NCBI RefSeq assembly: GCF_021869535.1
Contig: NW_026262734.1
Span: 75,454,339 to 75,518,338, forward strand
Source of the DNA: Mytilus californianus
Lineage: Eukaryota > Mollusca > Bivalvia > Mytilida > Mytilidae
Reading direction: 5' to 3'
Length of the DNA stretch: 64,000 bases
Shown: in pieces, positions 1 to 9,961 of the stretch
How the letters are laid out: each line of letters opens with the position of its first letter
How positions within the stretch are numbered: position 1 is the first letter of the stretch
Translations under genes and position numbers: made by a program
The notes under the pieces: model-generated
What the model saw: the letters and a program-made list of their open reading frames with translations, nothing else
The model's database searches: none
Told to the model about the DNA's origin: nothing

Positions 1-1
1 A

Positions 2-52
2 GAAGAGGAAAGTAAACCAGTCAAAAGTTCAGCGAAGCACAAATCATCTAAG
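2..52 (+). CDS. HIRIP3: HIRIP3-like exon, Ser/Glu-rich copy 1 (5' partial)
   Basis: This is the 3' part of a coding exon cut by the window edge. Frame 2 reads EEESKPVKSSAKHKSSK and ends in phase 0 at an AAG|GTTCAC donor. It is a diverged copy of the exons at 1932 and 7116, which read EEERKPVKSTGKKKISK at the same place. Acidic serine runs followed by lysine-rich stretches are typical of the disordered middle of HIRIP3, upstream of the histone-binding CHZ motif. The N-terminal part of the protein must lie before the window. The link to the later exons rests on shared strand, shared phase and near-identity to the other copies. Whether this copy is still spliced in cannot be told from sequence. 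Confidence 0.7.
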
Positions 53-430
53 GTTCACTGTCTGTTTTTATAACTTACTTGTTACTAAAAAGCTGAATGG
101 CAGGATTCATTTGGGTTGTTCAGGATGAGAATATGTTAATGTAATATGAATATAAACACTGCTTTGTACTAGACCCACATGATGAATGGATTTTAAATAT
201 AATAGTTCACATTGTAACAGTCTGCAGACAGACATGTCACCCTACCTAGACACATTTTTTCAGTCTTTGACCACAGAGGCGGTTCTCTAATTTTGAACTT
301 TTAAAAATATATGTCAAATTAGGATGTTGACCCAGATTTCTCAGTTAATGCATCAATGTGAACAGGACAGAGTGTATTTAAGACACATGTACATATTCTT
401 ATTTTATTTTTAATTTAGTTTCTGAACTTA

Positions 431-1640
431 CCCTCTTTTGGGGTGTATAGTGCGCACCTCCTTTATGGTCCAAGAAACGTGTGAAAAAGTTTATTGTTGG
501 TATAAGACTCATAGACATTTTCGGAAAAGTTACAGCTCCAAAATCAGCAAACAGGAAGTCTATCTGTAAACAGGGACACTGATGTCGGAAAACTCCGTAC
601 GGAATATGTAATTAATATGAAATTGCAAATATTCTGACAAATGAATAAGAATTTTATTAGATTGAGATAAATCTACATTTAATTTTGTTTTTGTTTTTTT
701 AAAACCAAATTTAATAAAGTGTTTGAGTATCAAGGACAAGATCAAATATCCAAATTAATGTTCTGATTGAAACAATAACATAATTACGAATCATTCAAAT
801 GATTATCATTAACATCATTAGTGCTGTAATAAATTGTTAAAATCTCATTATTTTTATTTTTTGTTTGTTGATTCTAGCTGTTAATCCGAATTATCACACC
901 TCAATCAAAGGGTCTAATCGATGTCAAAACAAATCAGTGACAGGTTCACTTCCTTATTAAATTCGTTCAGGTTACAATTATGGGATTATCATGTTTTCAA
1001 TCATAATTTCTTGAACAGTTTTAAACAGTTGTTTAAAATGTTTAAAAGTTACAAAGTAGAAACGTATTTATAAAAATAAACTTCTCATAGACTAAATCAT
1101 CACTTTACAATATCAAGTCACATGACTGACCCACATGACTGTTGATCACCTGATACATTTATCTTTTCAAAACCAGCATGGTTTATTCAATTTTCATACA
1201 CTTTTCTTCTACTCTCCATGATGAACACATACAAAAACAGTAAGATTTGACAACAAGGAACACAGAGGCTAATTTAACTGACAACAAAAACTTTATTGTG
1301 TCTTTATTAAAGACATGGCAAATTTCTGGATTGCAAACAGATGGACAAATTTACACGGTAAACGTAACTACAGAGATATAAAATGTATTTTATTTGAATA
1401 AAACATGACAAATCAAGAACAATAAAATACATATTACAAATATAACATGTAAAACATAAAAAAAATCGAGGTTTTAGCAAAAATATTCCGTAGTCTTCAC
1501 CTCTCCTGGAAATTTCTTTGTCAGAGTTTGGACCTGAAAAAAGACTAAGAAAATGTCTGTAGGCATGTATAACGTGCACCCCTCTTACAAGAAACTTGAC
1601 CCAGGGTATAAATGTGCGCACTATACATACCAAAAGACGG
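431..1640. mobile_element. TIR element 1, TA target duplication, non-coding
   Basis: The left end carries TGTATAGTGCGCAC preceded by TCTTTTGG. The right end is its reverse complement, also next to TCTTTTGG. Both ends are flanked by TA (429-430 and 1641-1642), the target duplication expected of the Tc1/mariner/pogo group. The 1.2-kb interior has no transposase-like frame. The termini resemble those of the element at 11553-12451, so the two belong to one family. It sits in an intron of the HIRIP3-like gene and is most likely a non-autonomous (MITE-like) copy. Confidence 0.7.
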
Positions 1641-1931
1641 TAATTTATTTTCCAAAATTTTGGGAAAACAATTCATGTACATTAAATTTTTATTGACTAG
1701 AACTCGTGAAATTTGTACACCCTGTTATTTTTTTTCACAGAAAAATTCCCTATTTCAGAATAAAAAAACATTCTGAGTAAGCCTTGAGATACTGAAACAG
1801 AATTATTTTCAAAGAAATCATTCCAGAATTATGGAACTTTGGTTCATAAAAAATATGTATTATATATATACAAACTCAAGTTGGCCTTGATTAAGTCTCA
1901 TCAAACTTTCATGTCAATTCTTACATTACAG

Positions 1932-2015
1932 ATGACCTCTGATGAGGATAGTGACAGTAGTTCAGAAGAGGAAAGGAAACCAGTCAAAAGTACAGGAAAG
2001 AAGAAAATATCAAAG
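1932..2015 (+). CDS. HIRIP3: HIRIP3-like exon, Ser/Glu-rich copy 2
   Basis: This 84-bp exon has 28 codons and is phase 0 on both sides. It lies between an ...ttacattacAG acceptor and an AAG|GTTCAA donor. The translation starts MTSDEDSDSSSEEE and ends KSTGKKKISK: an acidic casein-kinase-2-like serine cluster followed by a basic tail, as in the disordered region of HIRIP3. It is almost identical to the exon at 7116-7199, and the first intron bases are also similar. Because the exon is symmetric, including or skipping it keeps the reading frame. The ATG at its start is just the first codon of the exon (the 7116 copy has GTG), not a translation start. Confidence 0.85.
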
Positions 2016-2455
2016 GTTCAATGTCTAAATATTGTTAAGATTAAATGATACAGAGAGCTTATGTATTTTATATAAACATGTTTAATAGTGATGTTCGTTA
2101 AACCTATATGGTACCCCAGGAAGATACTTAGTAATTATGGGGAAACCATCAATTGTCGCAATTTAAAAAGTTTATGTGCATTTACTATACAAAATAGTCT
2201 TAACTCCAACCCCTTATTGAGATTTTGAAGTGCCTTTCCAGTCTCCAATCATTTCATATTTTCTCGTATTTCCTATATTTTCCTACATTAGACAAAATTC
2301 TCCTATATTTCTTATATTTACAAAAAGTAAAATAGAATAATGATGAAGGCTAAAAAAATTAACTGTCTTTGATTTTAGAACAAATCAAAGAACTGAAAAC
2401 TGCTTGTTTCTATATTTTGTGAATATTTATGTTATAGTTTAGAATAAATGTTTTT

Positions 2456-2720
2456 ATACCACTTCTCTAAAGAGCATACTGTTTTACCCCTGTCTATTTG
2501 TCCATCCTATTAAATTTCTGATGCATTTTTCTCAGGAACCACAATAGCTTCCTGTAACTTGTTATCAGGCTTAATGTCATCATGGTTTACCATGTGATGC
2601 CGTTTTTGATTCGTTGCTCATCAACTTCCTGTTAACCGAATTCTTATATATTTAAGCATAATGGCTATGTATGAAATTTTCGTCCCACCATGTGACAGAA
2701 GTTTCAGATTAATTGCTCAC
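2456..2720 (+). repeat. Mussel interspersed repeat, 'gttttacccctgtc' family
   Basis: The stretch 'actgttttacccctgtc...tgtcc' followed by 'ctcaggaaccacaa' matches in order the better preserved copy at 48770-49080. A short piece also lies at 15151-15190. No coding frame is seen. The class is not known to me. It lies in an intron of the HIRIP3-like gene. Confidence 0.55.
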
Positions 2721-2824
2721 TACATTTAAGCTCAACTGGTTGTTTTTTGTTGTCATCCTTGCCATCATCTGTTATCTTTTGCAAAAATCATGGAAATCCA
2801 AGAAAAATTGGTACCTCACAAAAA

Positions 2825-3044
2825 ATAATAAATCCACAGATGATAGAAACTTTGAAAAGCAAAAATGATCATTAAAACAAGATCTACAAATAAGCCAATA
2901 TTGTGGAAATCTTCAGTTGACTTCTTGTAGGAGTTATTGCCCTTGAATGACAATTTTTATCTTTTTTTTTTTGCATTTTGCCTTTTTATTTTGAAATTAG
3001 ATTAGGTAGATAGAATTTTAGATAGCAAAAATGATTCGCAAGGT
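2825..3044 (+). repeat. Fragment of Helentron-like tail repeat
   Basis: It contains 'aaaaatgatc', 'acaagatctacaaataag', 'cagttgact' and 'gagttattgccctt' in the same order as the ~165-bp tail units at 10022-10480 and 31611-32100. Both ends are lost, and it stops where the repeat at 3045 begins. Confidence 0.6.
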
Positions 3045-3640
3045 AAATAAAGGCAACAGTAGTATACCGCTGTTCGAAACTCATAAATCGATAGAGATAA
3101 AAACAAATCCGGGTTACAAACTAAAACTGAGGGAAACGCATCAAATATAAGAGGAGAACAACGACACAACAAAAACACAACATTAAAATGTAACACACAC
3201 AGAAACGAACTATAATATAACAATGGCCATTTTCCTGACTTGGTACAGGACATTTTAAGAAAAAAATGGTGGGTTGAACCTGGTTTTGTGGCATGCCAAA
3301 CCTCCCGCTTTTATGGCAACGTCAAACACAACACCAAAACGACAACATCACATGACAGGACCACAATACAAATAAATGGGAGAACATATAGGACAAAGAA
3401 ACACACGAATAATAGCTAACAAAAGGTACTAGGCTTAAAATTTAATACGCCAGACGTGCGTCCCGTCCACACAAGACCAACCAGTGACACTCAGATGAAA
3501 AAAGTTTGAAAGCCAAAACAAGTACAAAGCTGAAGAGCACTGAGGACCAAAACTTCCAAAAAATTGCGCCTAACACGGCCAGGGTTTTCTGCCTGGGACA
3601 AGAACATCCTTATTATTTAGAATAATTTATAATTTTGAAA
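3045..3640 (+). repeat. Mussel interspersed repeat B, copy 1
   Basis: It begins at 'aaataaaggcaacagtag'. The first ~455 bp differ from the copy at 58280-58735 at only about seven positions by eye. Beyond that, 'agccaaaacaagtacaaagc' and 'gaagagcactgaggacc' extend it with another common mussel repeat module. An inverted partial copy is at 57897-58065 and a decayed piece at 54925-55060. No coding frame or TIR is seen; SINE or MITE origin is open. Confidence 0.7.
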
Positions 3641-4185
3641 ACAGTAAATTTTATAAAATGACTATATAATAGATATACATGATAAAACCAAAGTGGGGAC
3701 TAACTACAGAATAAAAATGGATACATTACATAAAACAACTTAATCCAACACTTAAAAATACACAGCCAAGTTAGCCAAAGACTCAACGCACAAAGTGATG
3801 TCACATTTGAAATTCTAAAAAAACACACAAAGTGACGTCACATTTGAATTTGTAAAAATATTTCCCAAAAATAAGATAGGATTACGATTGATTCAAGATT
3901 AGATTTGTAATACTGACATTACATTTATTAATAACAATGAAAATTACAATACTTATTAATATCAAATTGTGGTAGTAATTAGATAATTAATTGTATTATT
4001 TAGCTATGTCGTGTTTCTTCTGAATCAAACTGTAAACCAAATAAATCGTATAAATTTCGTTGAACCAAACTAAAATCTAATAAATGAAGGGGGTGATTAA
4101 TTATTTTTACCATAACACACGAATATAACAGAAAAGACGTTAAGACGTTTGATAAACATTAACTGCTTGATAAATGAATAAGGTA
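3641..4185 (+). other. Intron sequence with a short duplicated CRE-like motif
   Basis: This is AT-rich intron. A 23-bp stretch is duplicated 37 bp apart (3789 and 3826). Its core is 'aaagtgatgtcacattt' in the first copy and 'aaagtgacgtcacattt', with a TGACGTCA palindrome, in the second. Nothing else is recognisable. Confidence 0.4.
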
Positions 4186-5745
4186 TTGACAATTCACTTG
4201 GAAACTCAACATATACCCTCACGACACTTACCAAAGAGGAAATCCTGGATAATCATAGGTCTGTTCTATGTTCCTTTGGAATTTCAACCAAAGATGAAGA
4301 ACTGGATCTTCCATCACTGTATTGGATACCTAAACTACATAAGTGTCCTTACAAACAAAGGTATATTGCTGGGTCTTCCAAGTGCTCCACGAAACCTCTT
4401 TCTAAATGATTAACATCTATTTTATCAGCAATCAAAGCCGGGCTCCAAAGTTATTGTGAAACTGCCTATTCTAGAGGTGGCGTGAATCAGATGTGGATAC
4501 TAAAAAATTCCAAAGATCTTTTAGAGTACATATCTAAGACTCTCTCATCTTGCAATAGTATTCAAACATTTGAATTTTCTACACTTTACACAAGTATTCC
4601 GCATTCCAAACTAAAAGACAAATTGAAAGAGTTGGTATTACTTTGTTTCATTAAAAAGAATGGCGAAAGTAGATACAAGTATCTTGTCTTGTGGAGGGAT
4701 AAATCCTACTTTGTAAAGAATCACTCTGATTCAAACAAAAAATTCTCTGAAACTGACATTATCAAGATGCTTGATTTCTTGATTGACAACATATTTGTTA
4801 CGTTTGGAGGACGTGTTTTTCAACAGACTGTCAGAATTCCAATGAGAACCAATTGTGCCCCTCTTCTTGCCGACTTGTTTCTTTATTATTATGAGGCTGA
4901 CTTCATACAGGAACTTCTTAGGAAGAAAGATAAGAAGTTAGCAATATCCTTTTACTCTATGTTCCGCTATATAGATGATGTTATCTCACTAAATAATACA
5001 AAATTTGGTGACTATGTTGAACGAATCTATCCCATCGAACTAGAGATAAAGGATACTACAGATACAGTTAAGTTTGCCTCATATCTTGACTTACATCTAG
5101 AAATTGACAATGAGGGTCGGTTGAAAACAAAACTCTACGACAAAAGAGATGATTTCAGCTTCCAAATTGTGAACTTTCCATTTCTATGTAGCAACATTCC
5201 AGCAGCGCCTGCATACGGAGTATATATCTCCCAATTGATACGATATTCCCGGGCTTGTGTTTCCTATCATGATTTCCTTGATAGAGGATTGCTGCTCACA
5301 AGGAAGCTATTAAGCCAAGAGTTCCAAATGGTGAAGTTGAAATCATCCTTTCGCAAATTTTACGGACGCCATCACGAGTTGGTTGACCGTTATGGAATAA
5401 CCGTTTCACAGATGATATCGGATATGTTCCTTATGTCAAAACTACAATACCCTTCCCTTTTCACGAATGTGACTTACCGAATTAGACTATTTACCGGATT
5501 TGTAATAACATAAGCAACACGACGGGTGCCACATGTGGAGCAGGATCTGCTTACCCTTCCAGAGCACCTGAGATCACCCCCAGTTTTTGGTGGGGTTCGT
5601 GATGCTTAGTCTTTAGTTTTCTATGTTGTGTCATCTGTACTATTATTTGTCTGTTTGTCTTTTTATTTTTGGCCATGGCGTTGTCAGTTTGTTTTCGATC
5701 TATGAGTTTGACTGTCCCTCTGGTATCTTTCGTCCCTCTTTGATA
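4186..5745 (+). pseudogene. Penelope-like retroelement RT, 5'-truncated, one nonsense codon
   Basis: A reverse transcriptase reading frame runs from about 4203 to 5513, with one in-frame TGA at 4407-4409. Visible landmarks in order are LPSLYWIPKLHK and RYIAGSSKCSTK near the start, FSTLYTSIPHSKLK, IPMRTNCAPLLADLF, then the catalytic FRYIDDVISL with both aspartates kept, and QLIRYSRAC and FRKFYGRHHELVDRYG near the end. This order and wording fit the Penelope-like elements abundant in bivalves. The usual PMGTNCAP glycine is Arg here, so activity is doubtful even apart from the stop. No GIY-YIG endonuclease follows. The 3' UTR starts 'acacgacgggtgccacatgt' and recurs as fragments at 40995, 44105 and 48590. 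The 5' end is truncated, as is common for these elements. Confidence 0.85.
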
Positions 5746-5864
5746 AAATCCGTCGAGAATAACAAATATAACATTAAAATTAAAAACATGAATTTGGGAT
5801 AGAAAAGTAGGTCTTATAGCAATGCGGTTTCACACTCAGCAAAACAGTTACAATCGGGAATAAG

Positions 5865-6240
5865 TCACGTTTGGTAATTAAAAGATAAGACGATGTAATG
5901 ACAAACCACAATATAATACGTGGTAAAAATGTCCTTAGTTAGTTTGGACAAAGACACATCGTATGGATCAACCAATTTGTGATGGTGTCCGTAAAATTTA
6001 CGGAGTGTCATTTTTAATCTGTCCTCCTCATAACTTTGTTGGAGCAGTTTCTGCGTAAGGAGCACACTCCTGTATATGAAGTCCGTATAGTGTGAACAAG
6101 CACGAGAATAACGTATCAATTGAGATATGTAAACACCATACGAAGGGGCAGAGGGTATGTTACTGCTGAGAAATGGGAAATTGATAATTGGGAAGGTAAG
6201 ATCTACTAATATGATAAGTTGATAATTCTGAAATCATTGG
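5865..6240 (-). pseudogene. Penelope-like RT C-terminal fragment, inverted
   Basis: The reverse strand reads IINFPFLSSNIPSAPSYGVY, then SQLIRYSRAC and LRKFYGHHHKLVDPYD. This matches the end of the RT at 4186-5745, but with many substitutions, so it is an older, independent insertion. Only the last fifth of the RT remains and it carries frame damage at its upstream end. It faces the neighbouring copy tail to tail. Confidence 0.8.
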
Positions 6241-6330
6241 TCAACTCTTCATTAAGAGTTGGGGCCCTTAAATGACATATTTTACCAATTTTTTTGAAAA
6301 TTATAATAGATAGATAGAAACTTAGAAGAG
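6241..6330 (+). repeat. Short Helentron-tail fragment
   Basis: 'gagttggggcccttaaatga' followed by 'ttttaccaattttt' and 'ataatagatagatagaaact' matches the tail units of the Helentron-like elements elsewhere in the window. Both ends are lost. From 6331 to 6884 I see only AT-rich intron. Confidence 0.45.
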
Positions 6331-6884
6331 TCTATTTATAAAGATGCACATATACTTTTTCATGAATAACAGTTAGTGTCAGCTAGTGAAATTTTTAAAG
6401 GCTTTCTCATTTACGGAGATAGTTATATACAATCTGACACTTGCTATTATTTCTGCTTGATTAGTCATTAACCTTTCAAACGTTAAAATTTTGACCATTA
6501 GCGATGGGGTTCAATTTTCCGATTTTGCATCTAATTTGATAAAAACAAGAATTAAGGCCTCTTCAAAATGATATTGGTCCCCTTCAAATAGAACAGAGGG
6601 AAAAAAAATGACCTGGTAAATATTTGGTGTAAATTTGGTACTAATTCAACCATATATTCTCAGCTTATTGCTTTTGTACGTTATACTAGTATGTGAGCTG
6701 TGTCGGATAGAAATCGACCTTATGCAAGTGCATGTATACATGAACATGTATAAAACTTTGATCAATTTTGGAACATTCAAATACAAAATAAAAGATGAAT
6801 TTTGGTCTGTTTTGTAGATTTTCTCATCACAGCTCAATTTTCAAACAATGCTCTTCAACTTCATACTTTATTTGGCCTTTTTAA

Positions 6885-6990
6885 CCTTTTTTGATTCGAG
6901 CGTCACTGATGAGTCTTTTGTAGACGAAACACGCGTCTGGTGCAAATACAAAATTTCAATCCTGGTATCTATGATGAGTTTGTTTACAGA
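6885..6990 (+). repeat. Mussel repeat fragment, 'gcgtcactgatgagtctttt' family
   Basis: 'tcgagcgtcactgatgagtc' and 'gtagacgaaacacgcgtctg' form a module seen inverted at 33880-33935 and, diverged, at the 3' side of repeat B (3450-3500). It is a common bivalve interspersed sequence with no coding content. Confidence 0.55.
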
Positions 6991-7115
6991 CTTTCCATAG
7001 AGATTTTTTCAACCTGAAATACGTGAACAGATGTATTAATTTTCATTTGCATAAGATCGATTTCTATCCACGCAACTCCTGTATATAAGGCATGAAACAT
7101 TTTTTTACATTGCAG

Positions 7116-7199
7116 GTGACCTCTGATGAGGATAGTGAGAGTAGTTCAGAAGAGGAAAGGAAACCAGTCAAAAGTACAGGAAAGAAGAAAATATCAAAG
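7116..7199 (+). CDS. HIRIP3: HIRIP3-like exon, Ser/Glu-rich copy 3
   Basis: This 84-bp phase-0 exon lies between a ...ttacattgcAG acceptor and an AAG|GTTCAC donor. Its translation starts VTSDEDSESSSEEE and ends KSTGKKKISK. It differs from the 1932-2015 copy at only two codons (M to V, D to E). The duplication is therefore recent or the copies are kept alike. It joins in phase 0 to the CHZ exon at 7673, so it is the copy next to the histone-binding region. Inclusion of one, two or three copies would change the length of the acidic linker in steps of up to 28 residues. Confidence 0.85.
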
Positions 7200-7672
7200 G
7201 TTCACTGTATTAATAGTGTAGAGATTACCAGATATAGAAAGCTTTGACCTGTTAAAAACATACATGAGACCCAATGAGATCACTACCAAATATTAACTAT
7301 GGATGGAAGTTCAAGACTATTTTGTATGATGGAAATGTAAGAGAAATTCTAAAATTTCTCCTATTGAAGGTTACCCCATTTTCAAGTGCCTTACCTAGGT
7401 ACCATGTATGTTTTAATGGAACAGCCCATGTGGAAGTTATGTCAATAACACACATTTTGTAACAGAAACATATTATTTGATAGAAAATTAAAGAAAAGGG
7501 TTTTTAAAACTCTATTTACAGTAAGATGAATGATCTTTTTAAGGATTTTTTATCCAGAGCAAAGAATGCGTATATAAACATCTTATGTTTAACTTGTATA
7601 AGATCTTATTTTTATAAGATAGAGTTTATTCTAATTTGGTTATTTGTTTTAAAGATATCTTGTTCATTATAG

Positions 7673-7841
7673 AAATCAACTGATAAAACATCTCCTGAAC
7701 AAGAAAATAAATATGTGAAAACACTGAAAAGTCTGTGTTCCCAATGTGGTAAAAACCCAGCATTTCATCTGAGGGGATTAAATACAAACCGAGAGAAAAT
7801 TGAAAAGCTGAAGTCAATCCTCCGAGATCTTGGAATGAAAG
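7673..7841 (+). CDS. HIRIP3: HIRIP3-like exon, CHZ region first half
   Basis: The exon is 169 bp, phase 0 in and phase 1 out, with acceptor ...tcattatAG and donor G|GTATGA. Its translation includes YVKTLKSLCSQCGKNPAFHL, then KIEKLKSILRDLGMKG. Vertebrate HIRIP3 has the same layout: a helix with Leu-Lys spacing, a Cys-containing turn, then a leucine-rich helix ending in Leu-Gly-Met-Lys-Gly just before the CHZ core. HIRIP3 is known as a partner of HIRA and core histones, and its CHZ motif contacts H2A-H2B. I infer the same nuclear chaperone role here. Identification rests on recalled family similarity and on this exon agreeing in phase and content with the next. Confidence 0.88.
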
Positions 7842-7924
7842 GTATGAACTAACAGCCTTGCTAGATGATTAGAAATAGTGGAATGTAATCTCAGAACAGA
7901 GATATTGAAATTTTTCATTTTTTT
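7842..7924 (+). other. Short intron 5' part before the Helentron-like insertion
   Basis: This is the donor-proximal intron of the HIRIP3-like gene. It is AT-rich and has nothing beyond the splice donor at 7842-7843. Confidence 0.5.
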
Positions 7925-8280
7925 GCTCACCTGGCCCAAAGCTTTAGGCCAGTGTGATCTTATGCCATCACTTGGCATCCATCGTCCATTAACTTTTAAG
8001 ATCATTGCTGGCCAAATTCTAGCAAACTTGGCCACAATCATTATAGGGATATTTAGTTTAATAATTGTGTCCGGTGACTGCCCGTCAACGAACATGGCTG
8101 ACAAAGCCAAAATTAGAACGTGGGGGTAAAATGCAAGTTAAGTCTATTATCTTGAAAACCACTATGAAATGTTTTGAAAGTTGAGATCTAGCTACTGTCT
8201 GTTTACATCAAAACTGTCAGACTACTTCTTGTAGGAATTGTTTGCCTATGACGAATTTTATCATTTTTTTCTTCATTTTT

Positions 8281-9961
8281 AGCACACCTGGCCCGAAGGG
8301 CCAAGTGAGCTTTTCTCATCACTTGGCGTCCGTCGTCCGTCATCGTCGTTAACTTTTTACATTTTGAACTTCTTCTAGAGAACCACTGAATGAAATGAAA
8401 CCAAACATGGCATGAATGTTCCTTGTGAGGTGCTGACCAAGTGTTGTTACTTTGTAGCCGATCCATCATCCAAGATGGCCACCAGAGGGGGACTTAGTTT
8501 AACATAGGACCCTATGGGTAATGCATACAAATGACTTCTTTTAGAGAACCACTGAATGGAATGAAACCAAACATGGCATGAATGTTCCTTATGAGGTTCT
8601 GACCAAGTGTTGTTACTTTGTAGCCGATCCATCATCCAAGATGGCCGCCCGCAAGGGACTTAGTTTAACATAGGACTCTATGGGAAATACATAAAAATGT
8701 CTACTTTTAGAGAACCAATAAATGGAATGGAACCAAACATGGCATGAATGTTCCTTATGAGATGCTGACCAAGTGTTGTTACTTTGCAGTCGGTCCATCA
8801 TCTAAGATGGCCGACAGCGGGGGACTTAGTTTAACATAGGACCCTACGGGAAATACATAAAAATGTCTTCTTTTAGAGAACCAATAAATGGAATGGAACC
8901 AAACATGGCATGAATGTTCCTTATGAGATGCTGACCAAGTGTTGTTACTTTGCAGTCGGTCCATCATCCAAGATGGCCGCCAGCGTGGGACTTAGTTAAA
9001 CATAGGACCCTATGGGAAATACATACAAATGTCTTCTTTTAGAACCACTGAATGGAATGAAATCAAACATGGCATGAATGTTCCTTATGAGGTGCTGACC
9101 AAGTGTTGTTACTTTGCAGTCGATCCATCATCCAAGATGGCTGACAGTGGGGGAGTTAGTTTAACATAGGACCCTATGGGAAATACATACAAATGTCTTC
9201 TTTTAGAGAACCACTGAATGGAATGAAACAAAACATGGCATGAATGTTCCTTATAAGGTGCTGACCAAGTGTTGTAACTTTGCAGTCGGTCCATCATCCA
9301 GGATTGCCGACAGCGGTGGACTTAGTTTAACATAGGACCCTAAGGGAAATACATACAAATGTCTTCTCTTAGAGAACCACTGAATGGAATAAAACCAAAC
9401 ATGGCATGAATGTTCCTTATGAGGTGTTGACCAAGTGTTGTTTCTTTGCAGCCGATCCATCATCCAAGATGGCAGCCAGCGGGGGACTTAGTTTAACAAA
9501 GGACCCTATGGGAAATACATACAAATGTCTTCTTTTAGAGAACCACTGAATGGAATGAAACCAAACATGGATTGAATGTTCCTAATGAAGTGCTGACCAA
9601 GTGTTGTTACTTTGCAGTCGGTCCATCATCCAAGATGGCCGCTAGGGGGGAGGCTTAGTTTAACATAGGACCCTATGGGAAATACATACAAATGTCTTCT
9701 TTTAGAGTGCCACTGAATGGAATGAAACCAAACATGGCATGAATGTTCCTTATGAGGTGCTGACCAAGTGTTGCTACTTTGTTGCCGATTTACTGTTCAA
9801 GATGGCCACCAGGATATTTTATTAAATAATGGGACCAATATTAATCCAAATTCGGCCTCAATCATTATTTGGATATCTGTTATGATTTTTATCTATCTTT
9901 ACATGATTTCTAAAACCAAAGTAGAGTCAGGTGAGCGACACAGGCTCTTGAGAGCCTCTAA
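8281..9961 (+). mobile_element. Helentron-like element E2, nested, with tandem core
   Basis: It starts 'agcacacctggcccgaaggg' right after a T-run. The first ~30 bp form a hairpin (gctcac/gtgagc with ggccc/gggcc). It ends 'caggtgagcgacacaggctc', then the hairpin GGCTCT-TGAGAGCC, then TCTAA before T. A 3' hairpin followed by CTRR and a T target is the Helitron 3' signature. The 'ggtgagc' near the 3' end is complementary to 'gctcacc' at the 5' end, like the short inverted ends of Helentrons. Its core is nine tandem ~166-bp units. It inserted cleanly into E1, as shown by the uninterrupted sequence in E6. Confidence 0.72.
8365..9830 (+). repeat. Tandem array of nine ~166-bp units
   Basis: Each unit contains 'catggcatgaatgttcctta', 'tgaccaagtgttgttacttt', 'ccatcatccaagatggc' and 'aacataggaccctatgggaa'. 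The anchor 'atggcatgaatgttcc' recurs at about 8407, 8573, 8739, 8905, 9068, 9236, 9401, 9569 (altered) and 9734. The spacing of about 166 bp is not a multiple of three, so the similar minus-strand frames in successive units are by-products of the repeat. Unit length and position inside a mobile element recall the ~160-bp core repeats described for bivalve pearl-type elements. Confidence 0.85.

Noticed and set aside
1307..1633. 108-codon minus-strand frame
   Set aside because: It lies inside a TIR element and includes its terminal repeat. Composition is random and there is no transposase motif.
3002..3253. Identical minus-strand frames at 3002-3253 and 58264-58488
   Set aside because: They lie inside two near-identical copies of repeat B. 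The match reflects the repeat, not a gene family.
8447..9463. Series of similar 62-codon minus-strand frames beginning MMDRLQ
   Set aside because: They repeat once per ~166-bp unit of a tandem array inside a mobile element. The unit is not a multiple of three, and there is no promoter or family support.
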